From the NCBI RefSeq assembly GCF_039540515.1, contig NZ_BAABFA010000024.1:248001-312000 (forward strand): a stretch of 64,000 nt of DNA, written 5' to 3'. This document shows, piece after piece, positions 22,606 to 30,379 of the stretch; positions within the stretch are counted from its first letter, which is position 1; every line of letters begins with the position of its first letter. Under the pieces are notes generated by a model. The model did not search any database. It was not told where the DNA came from and saw only the letters and a list, made by a program, of their open reading frames with translations. The stretch is from Nemorincola caseinilytica. Lineage in GTDB: Bacteria; Bacteroidota; Bacteroidia; Chitinophagales; Chitinophagaceae. A program made the position numbers and the translations under genes.

Positions 22606-24474
22606 ATGCTGGTGGCCGTTCTGTGTACCATTTCGACAGACCTGTATGCTACCAGCAAGGATACGGCCATAGCGCGGCTGCAGCATGCCGCAAAGGACAG
22701 TATAGCCACCGATCCCCGTGTTGCCGTATCGCTTGCTACCCGTGCCTACGATATGTCGCTGCGGCAGGGCGATATGGAAAGTGCCGCGCTCAGCCTCAAT
22801 ATCAAGGCATCGGCCCAGCATGAGGCCGGTGACCTCAACGATGCCATCGCCACCTTCATACAGGGTATAGACATCGCTCATCGCCATGGGCTGAAGGACC
22901 TGGAGGCCGATCTGACCCTCAACATAGGCATAGTTTACGAGAACCTGGCCGATTACAAGAGTGCCTTGCAGCATTTCGAGGCAGCATTGCGTGCCTTTAC
23001 TACACGGAAGGATACGCTAAGCCTCGGTAATGGCTATTACAATATGGGAGTGCTGACGCTGCATATGCAGAACGATAAACTCGCCACCCGTTATTTCGAC
23101 CTCGCCGCACAGATGTATACCGCCATAGGCGATCTGTCGCATCTGGCCGGTACATACATTGCCATAGGGGGCAGCTATGCCAATATGCAGCGCCACAGGG
23201 AGGGGCTCGGCTACCTGCTGAAGGCCCGGAAGATAAACGATTCCCTGAACAGCCACGAGACCTCAGCGCTTTGCGATATGAACATCGCGCTCTGCTACCA
23301 GGAGCTCAAAAAGGCCGATTCTGCGCTGTATTTCTATGGCAAAACGCTTCAGAGGTTCAATACCATGAACCCCGATTACAACCATGTGTTCCTTCACCTC
23401 AATATAGGTTCTGTATACGAAGAGCTGCTGCGCCGGCCCGAGCCTGCAATAGCCAATTACAAGCAGGCGCTAAAGATAGCCGGAGACATCAGCTATCCGC
23501 TGGGCATGTGTATAGCCTATGGCAACCTGGCAAGCGTATACAAAATGATAGGCGATCATAAAAAGGCCAACGAATACCTGGGGCTGCAGATGGTGATAAA
23601 GGACACTATACTGAACCGCGAAAAGGTGGCCGCCCTGGAAGAGATGACCGCAAGGTACCAGACCCGCGAGCTGGACGATAAGAACAAGTTGCTGCGCAAA
23701 GAGAACGACCTGCAGCGCCTGAGGCTGCGCAATAAAGACCTTCTTATATACAGTGGTTTTGGCGCTACGCTGCTATCGCTGGTGATAGGGGTACAGGTAG
23801 TGCGGCAGAACCGGCTGAAGGCCGCACGGCAGAAGCTGGAACTGGAACAGCGCCAGCTGCAGGCGCAGATGAACCCGCATTTCATTTTCAATTGTCTCAA
23901 CTCCATACAACAGTTCGTATTACAGAACGATAGGGCCAATGCCAATAAGTACCTCGCCGATTTTGCCCTGCTCATGCGCCAGACACTGGACAACTCGAAG
24001 GATGGCACCATATCGCTGCACCGGGAGATAGGCTACCTGGAGAATTACCTCTCTTTCGAGCATATGCGATACGAGAACAAGTTCACGCATACCATCACCT
24101 GCGCGCCCGATATTAATACCTATACCACCGAGGTGCCTGCCATGATAGTGCAGCCCTTTGTAGAGAATGCCATAAAACATGGCCTCTGCAACCTGGAAGA
24201 GGGTGGGGGAGAATTGAGGATCTCTTTCTATATAAAGGATGGTTCGCTGTATTGCGAGGTAGATGACAATGGCATAGGTATGAAGGAGGCGCAAAAGCTG
24301 AAGGAGCGCAGCTTCATACAACACCAGAGCCACGGTATGGAGCTCACCCGCCAGCGCCTGGCCCTTACTGCCAAAATGCAGAATGCAGAGCATACCATCA
24401 GCATCATCGACAGGTCGGCGCAGCCCGGCGGGCGTGGCACTACAGTGATCATAAAATTCCCACTCGATATATGA
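22606..24474 (+). CDS. Sensor histidine kinase of the LytS/YpdA-like type with periplasmic TPR repeats
   Basis: 622 residues from ATG 22606, where a signal peptide begins (MLVAVLCTISTDLYA); ATG 22498 is an alternative. Residues about 20-330 are tetratricopeptide repeats (for example ALSLNIKASAQHEAGDLNDA, GNGYYNMGVLTLHMQNDKLA). A coiled linker and one membrane helix (LLIYSGFGATLLSLVIGVQV) follow, then a His_kinase domain with the phospho-acceptor motif QMNPHFIFNCLNSIQQF and an ATPase lid EVDDNGIGM. This layout is frequent in Bacteroidota and works with a LytTR regulator. The next gene overlaps by four bases (ATGA), so they form one system. The signal sensed is unknown. Confidence 0.93.
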   Translation: MLVAVLCTISTDLYATSKDTAIARLQHAAKDSIATDPRVAVSLATRAYDMSLRQGDMESAALSLNIKASAQHEAGDLNDAIATFIQGIDIAHRHGLKDLEADLTLNIGIVYENLADYKSALQHFEAALRAFTTRKDTLSLGNGYYNMGVLTLHMQNDKLATRYFDLAAQMYTAIGDLSHLAGTYIAIGGSYANMQRHREGLGYLLKARKINDSLNSHETSALCDMNIALCYQELKKADSALYFYGKTLQRFNTMNPDYNHVFLHLNIGSVYEELLRRPEPAIANYKQALKIAGDISYPLGMCIAYGNLASVYKMIGDHKKANEYLGLQMVIKDTILNREKVAALEEMTARYQTRELDDKNKLLRKENDLQRLRLRNKDLLIYSGFGATLLSLVIGVQVVRQNRLKAARQKLELEQRQLQAQMNPHFIFNCLNSIQQFVLQNDRANANKYLADFALLMRQTLDNSKDGTISLHREIGYLENYLSFEHMRYENKFTHTITCAPDINTYTTEVPAMIVQPFVENAIKHGLCNLEEGGGELRISFYIKDGSLYCEVDDNGIGMKEAQKLKERSFIQHQSHGMELTRQRLALTAKMQNAEHTISIIDRSAQPGGRGTTVIIKFPLDI

Positions 24475-25217
24475 TAACAGCTATAATAATAGACGACGAA
24501 CCCAAAAGCGTATTCACCCTAAAATGCTTTCTGGAGGAGCACTGCCCATCGGTAAAGGTAGTGGCCGTGGCAGGCAGCGCCCGCAGCGGAAAGGAATTCA
24601 TAGAGTCGCTGCAGCCGCAGCTTGTCTTCCTGGATATAGAGATGCCCATGGGCAGCGGTTTCGACCTGCTGCGCTCCCTGCCGAAGATCGACTTCGAGAT
24701 CATCTTCATCACCGCCTACAACCAGTATGCTATCAATGCCTTCCGGTTCTCGGCCGTAGATTACCTGCTGAAACCCCTGCGCATACCCGAGCTGGTGCAG
24801 GCCGTAGAGAAGGCCGAGGCGCGTATACGCAACAAGGTGCTGATGGGCAATTATGAGCTGCTCATGCGCAATATGAGCGAGAAGAACGCCGCCCGGCAGA
24901 AGATATCATTCACCGAAAGGGGAGAGCAGTACATGGTACCCGTAGAGGACCTCTCTTACCTGGTGGCCGATGGCAACTATACCCATGTACACACCGCCGA
25001 TAAGGTATACCTCACTACCCGTACTCTCAAGGAGTTCGAAGACCTGCTGCCACCCGGCATGTTCTGCCGCATACATCATGGATATATCGTGAACCTGGAT
25101 CATATAGCAAAGGTGCAGAAGGGGCGCGGCGGCGCTGTGGTGATGAAGGATGGCAAGGTGCTGGAGATAGCCATACGCCGCAAAGAGGCTTTCAAGAAGG
25201 CTTTTGATAAGGCATAG
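24471..25217 (+). CDS. LytTR-family response regulator
   Basis: 248 residues. The N-terminal receiver domain has the acidic pocket IIIDDE, phospho-acceptor D55 (LVFLDIEMPMGSG) and K in LLKPLR. The C-terminal LytTR DNA-binding domain covers about 145-245 (YMVPVEDLSYLVADGNYTHV, TLKEFEDLLPPGMFCRIHHG). It is the partner of the kinase whose stop codon it overlaps (ATGA). Targets are unknown; LytTR proteins bind pairs of imperfect 9-10 bp direct repeats upstream of regulated genes. Confidence 0.95.
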   Translation: MITAIIIDDEPKSVFTLKCFLEEHCPSVKVVAVAGSARSGKEFIESLQPQLVFLDIEMPMGSGFDLLRSLPKIDFEIIFITAYNQYAINAFRFSAVDYLLKPLRIPELVQAVEKAEARIRNKVLMGNYELLMRNMSEKNAARQKISFTERGEQYMVPVEDLSYLVADGNYTHVHTADKVYLTTRTLKEFEDLLPPGMFCRIHHGYIVNLDHIAKVQKGRGGAVVMKDGKVLEIAIRRKEAFKKAFDKA

Positions 25218-25301
25218 AAGGTATTAGCGGGGCCTGTTCCGCACTTGTGTAGGCTTTAGGCGCAAATACGAACTTTATTATTTTCCCGTTCGCCGGCTAC
25301 C

Positions 25302-25309
25302 TATTTTTG
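25302..25309 (+). promoter_or_regulatory. -7 promoter element inside the intergenic region
   Basis: TATTTTTG, exact TAnnTTTG, followed after four bases (GTAC) by ATG 25314. The upstream TTTT at 25281-25284 is at -33 distance but is not a TTTG. Confidence 0.5.
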
Positions 25310-25313
25310 GTAC

Positions 25314-25460
25314 ATGGCAGGTAAAAATAGCTCTTGGACCCTATCATTTTTGCTTTGGTAAGTTACCGATCTGTATTCTGAAGAGTGTATCCCCAACCCC
25401 CATCACGGCCAATATATTAGATATGGCTCGCGAGCATTCCACCCGGAATGCTCTTTTTTT
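25314..25460 (+). ncRNA. Candidate small RNA or micro-ORF transcript (about 145 nt)
   Basis: Bounded by the -7 element at 25302-25309 and the rho-independent terminator at 25432-25460. It encodes a 15-codon peptide (MAGKNSSWTLSFLLW, stop at 25361) whose ATG sits exactly where transcription should begin, so the peptide could be translated leaderless. The remaining 70 bases before the terminator are noncoding. It may instead be a free small RNA with an incidental ATG. No sequence family is recognised. Confidence 0.4.
25432..25460 (+). terminator. Rho-independent terminator upstream of the threonine dehydrogenase gene
   Basis: Perfect 9-bp stem GAGCATTCC / GGAATGCTC with loop ACCC, then seven T. 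It lies 215 bases after the response-regulator stop, so it ends either a long 3' UTR or the small transcript described at 25314. Confidence 0.9.
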
Positions 25461-25511
25461 ATACCCCTGCCGCCTCTATTATCCTTTAGCAAAAACAAGA
25501 TCCGTCAATTA

Positions 25512-25543
25512 TTTGTGAAACACATATCTACTTCCTATTTTTA
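25512..25543 (+). promoter_or_regulatory. Promoter TTTG-N20-TATTTTTA of the threonine dehydrogenase gene
   Basis: -33 TTTG (25512-25515), 20-base spacer and -7 TATTTTTA (25536-25543, one mismatch at the last base). It is 18 bases before ATG 25562. Confidence 0.65.
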
Positions 25544-25561
25544 GCCCTCTCCGAACGAAAA

Positions 25562-26509
25562 ATGAAAAAAGATAAAGTACTCGTTATAGGCGCGGGCGGC
25601 CAGATAGGTGTAGAGCTCGTTGCTGCTTTGCGCCACCTGTATGGCGCCGACAATGTAGTGGCCACCGATATCCGCGAGGCACACCCCATGCTGAAGGGCC
25701 GCGGCCCTTACGAGATACTAGATGCCATGGATGGCAATGCCATCAGGGCCATCATCAGCAAGTATGGCATCACGCAGGTATACCTGCTGGCCGCCCTGCT
25801 GTCTGCCACAGGCGAAAAAGACCCCAGGCGCGCCTGGGACATCAATATGGAAAGCCTGTTGCAACTGCTGGATATAGCCGTGCAGGAAAAGCTGGCCAAG
25901 GTATACTGGCCCAGCTCTATAGCGGTCTTCGGCCCTACCACACCCCGGGATAATACCCCGCAGCAGACCATTATAGAGCCGCGCACCGTATACGGCATCA
26001 GCAAGTATGCCGGCGAGCAGTGGTGCCAGTACTACAACCTGCGCTGGGGGCTGGATGTGCGCAGCCTGCGCTATCCCGGTCTCATCAGCTGGAGGTCGGC
26101 ACCCGGCGGCGGCACTACCGACTATGCCGTGGAGATATACCACGAGGCGCTGAAGCATGGCAGGTATACCTGCTTCCTCTCTGAAGATACCTACCTGCCC
26201 ATGATGTATATGGACGATGCCATACGCGGCACCATAGAACTGATGGAGGCGCCCGCCGAAAAGCTGGGTACCCGCATGGCATACAACCTTTCGGCCATGA
26301 GCTTCTCGCCCAGAGAGATAGCCGAGGCCATACGCAAGCACATACCGGACTTCGCCATAGACTATGCGCCCGACTTCCGCCAGCAGATAGCCAATGGCTG
26401 GCCCCGCAGCATAGACGACTCTGTGGCCCGCGCTCACTGGGGCTGGAAGCACGACTTCGACCTGGCCCTCATGACCGCAGACATGCTGAAGAACCTCGGC
26501 GGGAAGTAA
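25562..26509 (+). CDS. L-threonine 3-dehydrogenase, short-chain (epimerase-like) type
   Basis: Oxidises L-threonine with NAD+ to 2-amino-3-ketobutyrate. 315 residues, the size of the epimerase-fold Tdh found in Flavobacterium and Cupriavidus and unrelated to the zinc-type E. coli Tdh. Visible are the NAD-binding loop VIGAGGQIG (8-16), S118/S119 and the catalytic Y144xxxK148 (VYGISKYAG), and the subgroup signature YPGLISWRSAPGGGTTDYAV, which distinguishes it from UDP-sugar epimerases. The partner 2-amino-3-ketobutyrate CoA ligase is not adjacent. It has its own promoter and a strong terminator. Confidence 0.92.
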   Translation: MKKDKVLVIGAGGQIGVELVAALRHLYGADNVVATDIREAHPMLKGRGPYEILDAMDGNAIRAIISKYGITQVYLLAALLSATGEKDPRRAWDINMESLLQLLDIAVQEKLAKVYWPSSIAVFGPTTPRDNTPQQTIIEPRTVYGISKYAGEQWCQYYNLRWGLDVRSLRYPGLISWRSAPGGGTTDYAVEIYHEALKHGRYTCFLSEDTYLPMMYMDDAIRGTIELMEAPAEKLGTRMAYNLSAMSFSPREIAEAIRKHIPDFAIDYAPDFRQQIANGWPRSIDDSVARAHWGWKHDFDLALMTADMLKNLGGK

Positions 26510-26534
26510 TTGGTAGTTCTAAAGTTATAAACAA

Positions 26535-26575
26535 GAAGCCCGATGCGCTACTCAGCATCGGGCTTCGATATTTTT
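26535..26575. terminator. Bidirectional terminator
   Basis: 12-bp perfect stem GAAGCCCGATGC / GCATCGGGCTTC, eight-base loop, then GATATTTTTA on the plus strand and a T-rich stretch on the minus strand. It separates convergent genes. Confidence 0.9.
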
Positions 26576-26606
26576 ATGGTAAAGAATGAATGACCGGGGG
26601 AATGCT

Positions 26607-27383
26607 TTACTTCCTTACTACCAGCTTCGTTTCTCCGGTGGTAGCGCCGGTGGTCACTTTTACGGCATATATACCTGCGGGCATTTCAGACAGGTCCAGC
26701 TTGTATTTGTTGTTACCAGCCTGTGTTTTGAAGTTGTCGGTGCTTATCAGCCTGCCTGCATTGTCTACCACCTGTATGTTGGCATATCCTGCCTCTTTTA
26801 CCGTCATTGCCAGCGATGCATGGTCAGTGGCAGGGTTGGGATAAACACTCAGGGGCATTTCCGTAGCTTTTATATCATGTGCCAGGGTGGTTATGCCCAG
26901 TGCCGCATCTATATCGTTGTATAGCTTGCCTATGTCCACCACATCGTTCTGTATGCCGTATATGCGGTGGTCGGTACCGCCCAGCACCACTATCTTGGGC
27001 ATGCCGGGTGTACCATATTGTGCCTGCACAAAGGCCGTGTTGGAGAAGGTGGGCATCAGCGGCAGGCCGTTCGCATTGCGCCATGCCATAAGCGATGAGC
27101 AGGGTGTGGCAGCCTCGTCATCGGCCAGGTACATCACCACGCGCCCGGGATGGCTGGTGCCATAGGCGCTCACCACGTTCTGCGCATCCTGCGAGGGGGC
27201 TATGCAGCCCACGCACGGCATCACGAAGGATACCACTATTATCTTGCCTGCATCCAGTTGCTCAAAAAGATGGTAGGGCACACCCGAACAATCATTTATA
27301 GTGAAATCTGTGGCCGTGGTCTGTGCGTTCACACTTGCCGTGGCCAGCATCGCACTTGCCAGCAGCATCAGTATCTTTTTCAT
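26607..27383 (-). CDS. Secreted thioredoxin-fold protein with T9SS sorting domain
   Basis: 258 residues. Signal peptide (MKKILMLLASAMLATASVNAQ). Residues about 25-165 form a thioredoxin/AhpC-TSA-like domain with an active-site-like motif MPCVGC (CxxC) after a beta strand (KIIVVSFVMPCVGC) and a cis-Pro-like GMPKIVVLGG. The end is a Por sorting domain (VYPNPATDHASLAM ... LSEMPAGIYAVKV). A disulfide or peroxide-related activity at the cell surface is inferred from fold and motif; the Gly-Cys after PCV is not the classical CGPC. Converges on the threonine dehydrogenase. Confidence 0.87.
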   Translation of the reverse strand: MKKILMLLASAMLATASVNAQTTATDFTINDCSGVPYHLFEQLDAGKIIVVSFVMPCVGCIAPSQDAQNVVSAYGTSHPGRVVMYLADDEAATPCSSLMAWRNANGLPLMPTFSNTAFVQAQYGTPGMPKIVVLGGTDHRIYGIQNDVVDIGKLYNDIDAALGITTLAHDIKATEMPLSVYPNPATDHASLAMTVKEAGYANIQVVDNAGRLISTDNFKTQAGNNKYKLDLSEMPAGIYAVKVTTGATTGETKLVVRK

Positions 27384-27401
27384 TCCCTGTTCGCTTTACT
27401 T

Positions 27402-27409
27402 CAAAGATA
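27402..27409 (-). promoter_or_regulatory. -7 promoter element of the T9SS thioredoxin-like gene
   Basis: TATCTTTG on the minus strand, 18 bases before ATG 27383; exact TAnnTTTG. Confidence 0.6.
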
Positions 27410-27442
27410 TGGATAAAATCGATGCGATAGGACGCTGACGTA

Positions 27443-29479
27443 CTATTGCGCCAGCCAGTATTTGCGCAGCAGCCACTCTGCCACTGCCAGCGCCAGTATG
27501 ATGATGAAGTACCACTTGCGGTCTATCAGCGGTACACTTTCCGAGTTGGTCAGTATCACTGGCTTTATGTTATTGTTGGCCACTATGCTGTCATAGAGGG
27601 CTGCCACATTGTTCGCCGTCACAAAGGTCCCGTTGTGCTCATGCGCCAGGTTGTATAGCATACCATAGTCGGCCCCTGTAGCCATCAGTTCCAGCGGAAT
27701 GCTCTCTACCACAAAAGAGCCCGCGGCCGTCAGTTCCTTGCCATTATAGCTGGTACGCGCCATATAGCTGTAGCGGCCGCCGGCATGTATGCCGGTGTTC
27801 AGGCTATAACCCGTGCCCGATCGTTCCATGGTATATTGCTGTTTCCTGCCCGCGCTATCGGTAAGGGTCAGTTGCACATCTGCCGTGTTCACCTGCTCGT
27901 TATTGGCATTCAGCAGTCGCGCCGTAAGCGATACCGGTTCCTGGTCGCTCCATACCCGCTTCGGCATCGCCACATCGAATTGCCGCTCATTATTGTTCGC
28001 ACACAGGAAGGCCACCGTCTGCCTTATGCATTCGTCTATCACATCATGCCCGTCAAAGTTCTTGTACTCATACATACGCCAGCGCCATATGCCCTCGCCG
28101 GTAAGTATGGCCGTAGGCACCGCGCTCTGCTGCATCACCCATGCAGGCAGGGTACCCGCAGCGGTACGCTGGGTAAAGAGCACATTACTGCCCGGTGCGG
28201 CCTGCACATTGCCGGCATACACCGTTAGTGGCGGCATCTTGTCGGCTATCACAGCTATGCGCTGGGGCAGGGTAAAGGCATTAAAAGAGCTGCTGAGGGA
28301 AAGCACTGCATCGCGGCCGGGGGCTTGTGTTATGCCCGTATGCGTCAGTTCTTTCAGTTGGTTCACGGCTGCTATGTCCGTCTGCTGGCTCAGGATGATC
28401 CAGAACGGCTTGCGCGATGCCGTCACAGCATTGGCCACTCTGTGCCGTACAGAGGGTAGCCCATGCAGAATAAGGGCATCATATGCCTCCAGCGATGCAG
28501 GCATATCATCCGCACCGCACAATTTTACCTCGTATGTGCCTGCCGATGCCAGTGCATCTTTCAGCGCGTTCACATCGGGGTGGGGGGCGGCTGCGGCTAT
28601 CAGTATCTTCTTTGTCTCGTTCGTTACCTCTACAAATATGTCGCGCCTGTTGTTGGTGGTGTTTTGCTCGCCTGCGGCCTCCGGCAGCGACAGGGTATAG
28701 TGGTGCAGTCCTGCCTTATCTGCCTTTACCGAGAACGATACCGAGCGGTCGAAACGGTCGCCGTTCACAGGTATGGCCGTGCTGCCTATGGTCTCGTTAC
28801 CTTCTTTCAGGTTCACATTTTCGCTATAGCCCTTGCATAGCTCGGCTATTATATCTGCGCGTATCTCGAAGCTGCTGTTCAGCGCGGCCGTCCTGTTGGC
28901 ATAGGTGCGCGATATGCGTATATCCTTCTCGCGGGTACTATCGCCGAGGGCCACAGTATACATAGCCCCCTGGTAGGCCGTCTGCCGGTACATGGGGTTC
29001 GCCCCCATATTGAAGCGGCCATCCGTTACCAGTATCACGGCGCCTGTCTGCCCGGTGCCATAGTGTTCCTCGGCATGGTCCAGCGCGCTGGCTATGTCGG
29101 TGCCCTGGCGGTCGTAGGTAAAAAGGCTGTCCTCCCTTACCTGGTCGCCAAAGCCACACTGCACCACGCGGTAGTTATCGCCTAGTTTCTGAATGAGGGA
29201 TGTAACATTGTTTCTATATGTGGCAGAGTCTTTACCCAGTGCTATACCTGCCGATACAGAATTGTCCTGCAGCAGGAAGATCACAGGGCGTTCGGTAGTG
29301 TGTTTGGTCACCACCACATCGGGTACCAGTACCAGCAGCAGGGCCGACAGTATCACCAGTCCGCGAAGCAGGGCCGTAAGCCAGGGTAGCGGCACTGCGC
29401 GCCTCCGATCGGCCTTATACACCCAAAAGGCTGCACCCAGGGCTATGGTCACAGCAAGCAGCCAGTACATCAGTTGCAT
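27443..29479 (-). CDS. VWA-domain-like membrane protein
   Basis: 678 residues. Two N-terminal hydrophobic helices (MQLMYWLLAVTIALGAAFWV and LLRGLVILSALLLVLVPDVV) and a C-terminal one (WYFIIILALAVAEWLL) bracket a large soluble region. This starts with a VWA-type fold: FLLQDNSVSAG has the MIDAS-like DxSxS pattern, and TGAVILVTDGRFNMG supplies the following strand and turn. Later parts look like glutamine-amidotransferase-like and beta-sandwich domains. Bacteroidota homologues of this layout are membrane-anchored VWA proteins without assigned function, sometimes near BatA-like genes; none is adjacent here. Confidence 0.8.
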   Translation of the reverse strand: MQLMYWLLAVTIALGAAFWVYKADRRRAVPLPWLTALLRGLVILSALLLVLVPDVVVTKHTTERPVIFLLQDNSVSAGIALGKDSATYRNNVTSLIQKLGDNYRVVQCGFGDQVREDSLFTYDRQGTDIASALDHAEEHYGTGQTGAVILVTDGRFNMGANPMYRQTAYQGAMYTVALGDSTREKDIRISRTYANRTAALNSSFEIRADIIAELCKGYSENVNLKEGNETIGSTAIPVNGDRFDRSVSFSVKADKAGLHHYTLSLPEAAGEQNTTNNRRDIFVEVTNETKKILIAAAAPHPDVNALKDALASAGTYEVKLCGADDMPASLEAYDALILHGLPSVRHRVANAVTASRKPFWIILSQQTDIAAVNQLKELTHTGITQAPGRDAVLSLSSSFNAFTLPQRIAVIADKMPPLTVYAGNVQAAPGSNVLFTQRTAAGTLPAWVMQQSAVPTAILTGEGIWRWRMYEYKNFDGHDVIDECIRQTVAFLCANNNERQFDVAMPKRVWSDQEPVSLTARLLNANNEQVNTADVQLTLTDSAGRKQQYTMERSGTGYSLNTGIHAGGRYSYMARTSYNGKELTAAGSFVVESIPLELMATGADYGMLYNLAHEHNGTFVTANNVAALYDSIVANNNIKPVILTNSESVPLIDRKWYFIIILALAVAEWLLRKYWLAQ

Positions 29480-29585
29480 AGGGGCAGCAAGCTAACTAAA
29501 AATTCAAAAAGAAAGCCAACCGCCACTATTTTAACTTTATCTCCTGCTCCCCGTCCATCAGGAATTACCTAATTTCACACGCGTT

Positions 29586-30371
29586 ATGAAGCATATCATA
29601 CTTATCGCCCTGTTGTTCTGCTCTGTAGGCGCCCATGCCCAGGCCGACCTGTTCGGACCTTCCGAAAGCAAGGAGGCCCGCAGCGGTGTACTGCTCAATG
29701 GCAATGCCAGCTTCGACTTCCCGGCCGGAGATATGGCCGACCGCTTCAGCAATTCGTGGCGCCTGGGCCCCGCCCTGCTCTACAAGACAAAGTCCAACTG
29801 GCTCTTCGGTACCAAGTTCGATTTCATAGTGGGCAGAAATGTGAATGAGGACTCGCTGTTCATAAATGTGGCCGACAAATATTATACCAGCAAAAAGAAC
29901 CTTTACGAATTCATCAACAACAGTGGTCAGCGTATAGGTGTGCCTGTATATGAGCGTGGCTATGCAGTGGGCCTGTCGGCGGGCAAGATATTCTCCCGTT
30001 CCAAAGATCACCCGGATAATGGTGTGGTAGTGCTCACCACGGCCGGCTTCATACAGCACCGCATCAATATCTACGACAAGGACAAGACGGTAGAGCAGGT
30101 GCGAGGCAAGTATGCCAAGGGGTATGACCGCCTCACCAATGGCGCCTTTATAGAGCAGTATATAGGATATATCTATTTTGCGCGCAACAAGCTCATCAAT
30201 TTCTCTCTTGGCGCCGATGTGCTCGTGGGCTTCACACAGGGCCGCCGCGAGTTTCTCTACGACGTGATGCGCCCCGATAATGCCAAACGGCTCGATGTGC
30301 TTTTCGGGCTGCGTGGTGGGTGGTACATACCTATCTACAACCGCAAGTCCGAGGACCTGATGTTCGAGTAG
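29586..30371 (+). CDS. Outer-membrane beta-barrel-like secreted protein of unknown function
   Basis: 261 residues with a signal peptide (MKHIILIALLFCSVGAHAQ). The mature part alternates hydrophobic and polar residues and aromatic-ended strands (WRLGPALLYKTKSNWLFGTKFDF, AVGLSAGKIFS, IYFARNKLINFSLGADVLVGF) and ends in a short polar tail. This suits an outer-membrane beta barrel, but I cannot name a family. A weak -7 candidate TAATTTCA lies 16 bases upstream. Converges on a glycosyltransferase with eight bases between. Confidence 0.75.
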   Translation: MKHIILIALLFCSVGAHAQADLFGPSESKEARSGVLLNGNASFDFPAGDMADRFSNSWRLGPALLYKTKSNWLFGTKFDFIVGRNVNEDSLFINVADKYYTSKKNLYEFINNSGQRIGVPVYERGYAVGLSAGKIFSRSKDHPDNGVVVLTTAGFIQHRINIYDKDKTVEQVRGKYAKGYDRLTNGAFIEQYIGYIYFARNKLINFSLGADVLVGFTQGRREFLYDVMRPDNAKRLDVLFGLRGGWYIPIYNRKSEDLMFE

Positions 30372-30379
30372 GGTCTTTG

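Larger units (their letters stand above)
25218..25561. other. Long intergenic region containing an independent small transcription unit
   Basis: This 344-base gap holds, in order, an exact -7 element (25302-25309), a 15-codon ORF (25314-25361), a hairpin terminator (25432-25460) and the promoter of the threonine dehydrogenase gene (25512-25543). No conventional gene is present. Confidence 0.6.
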
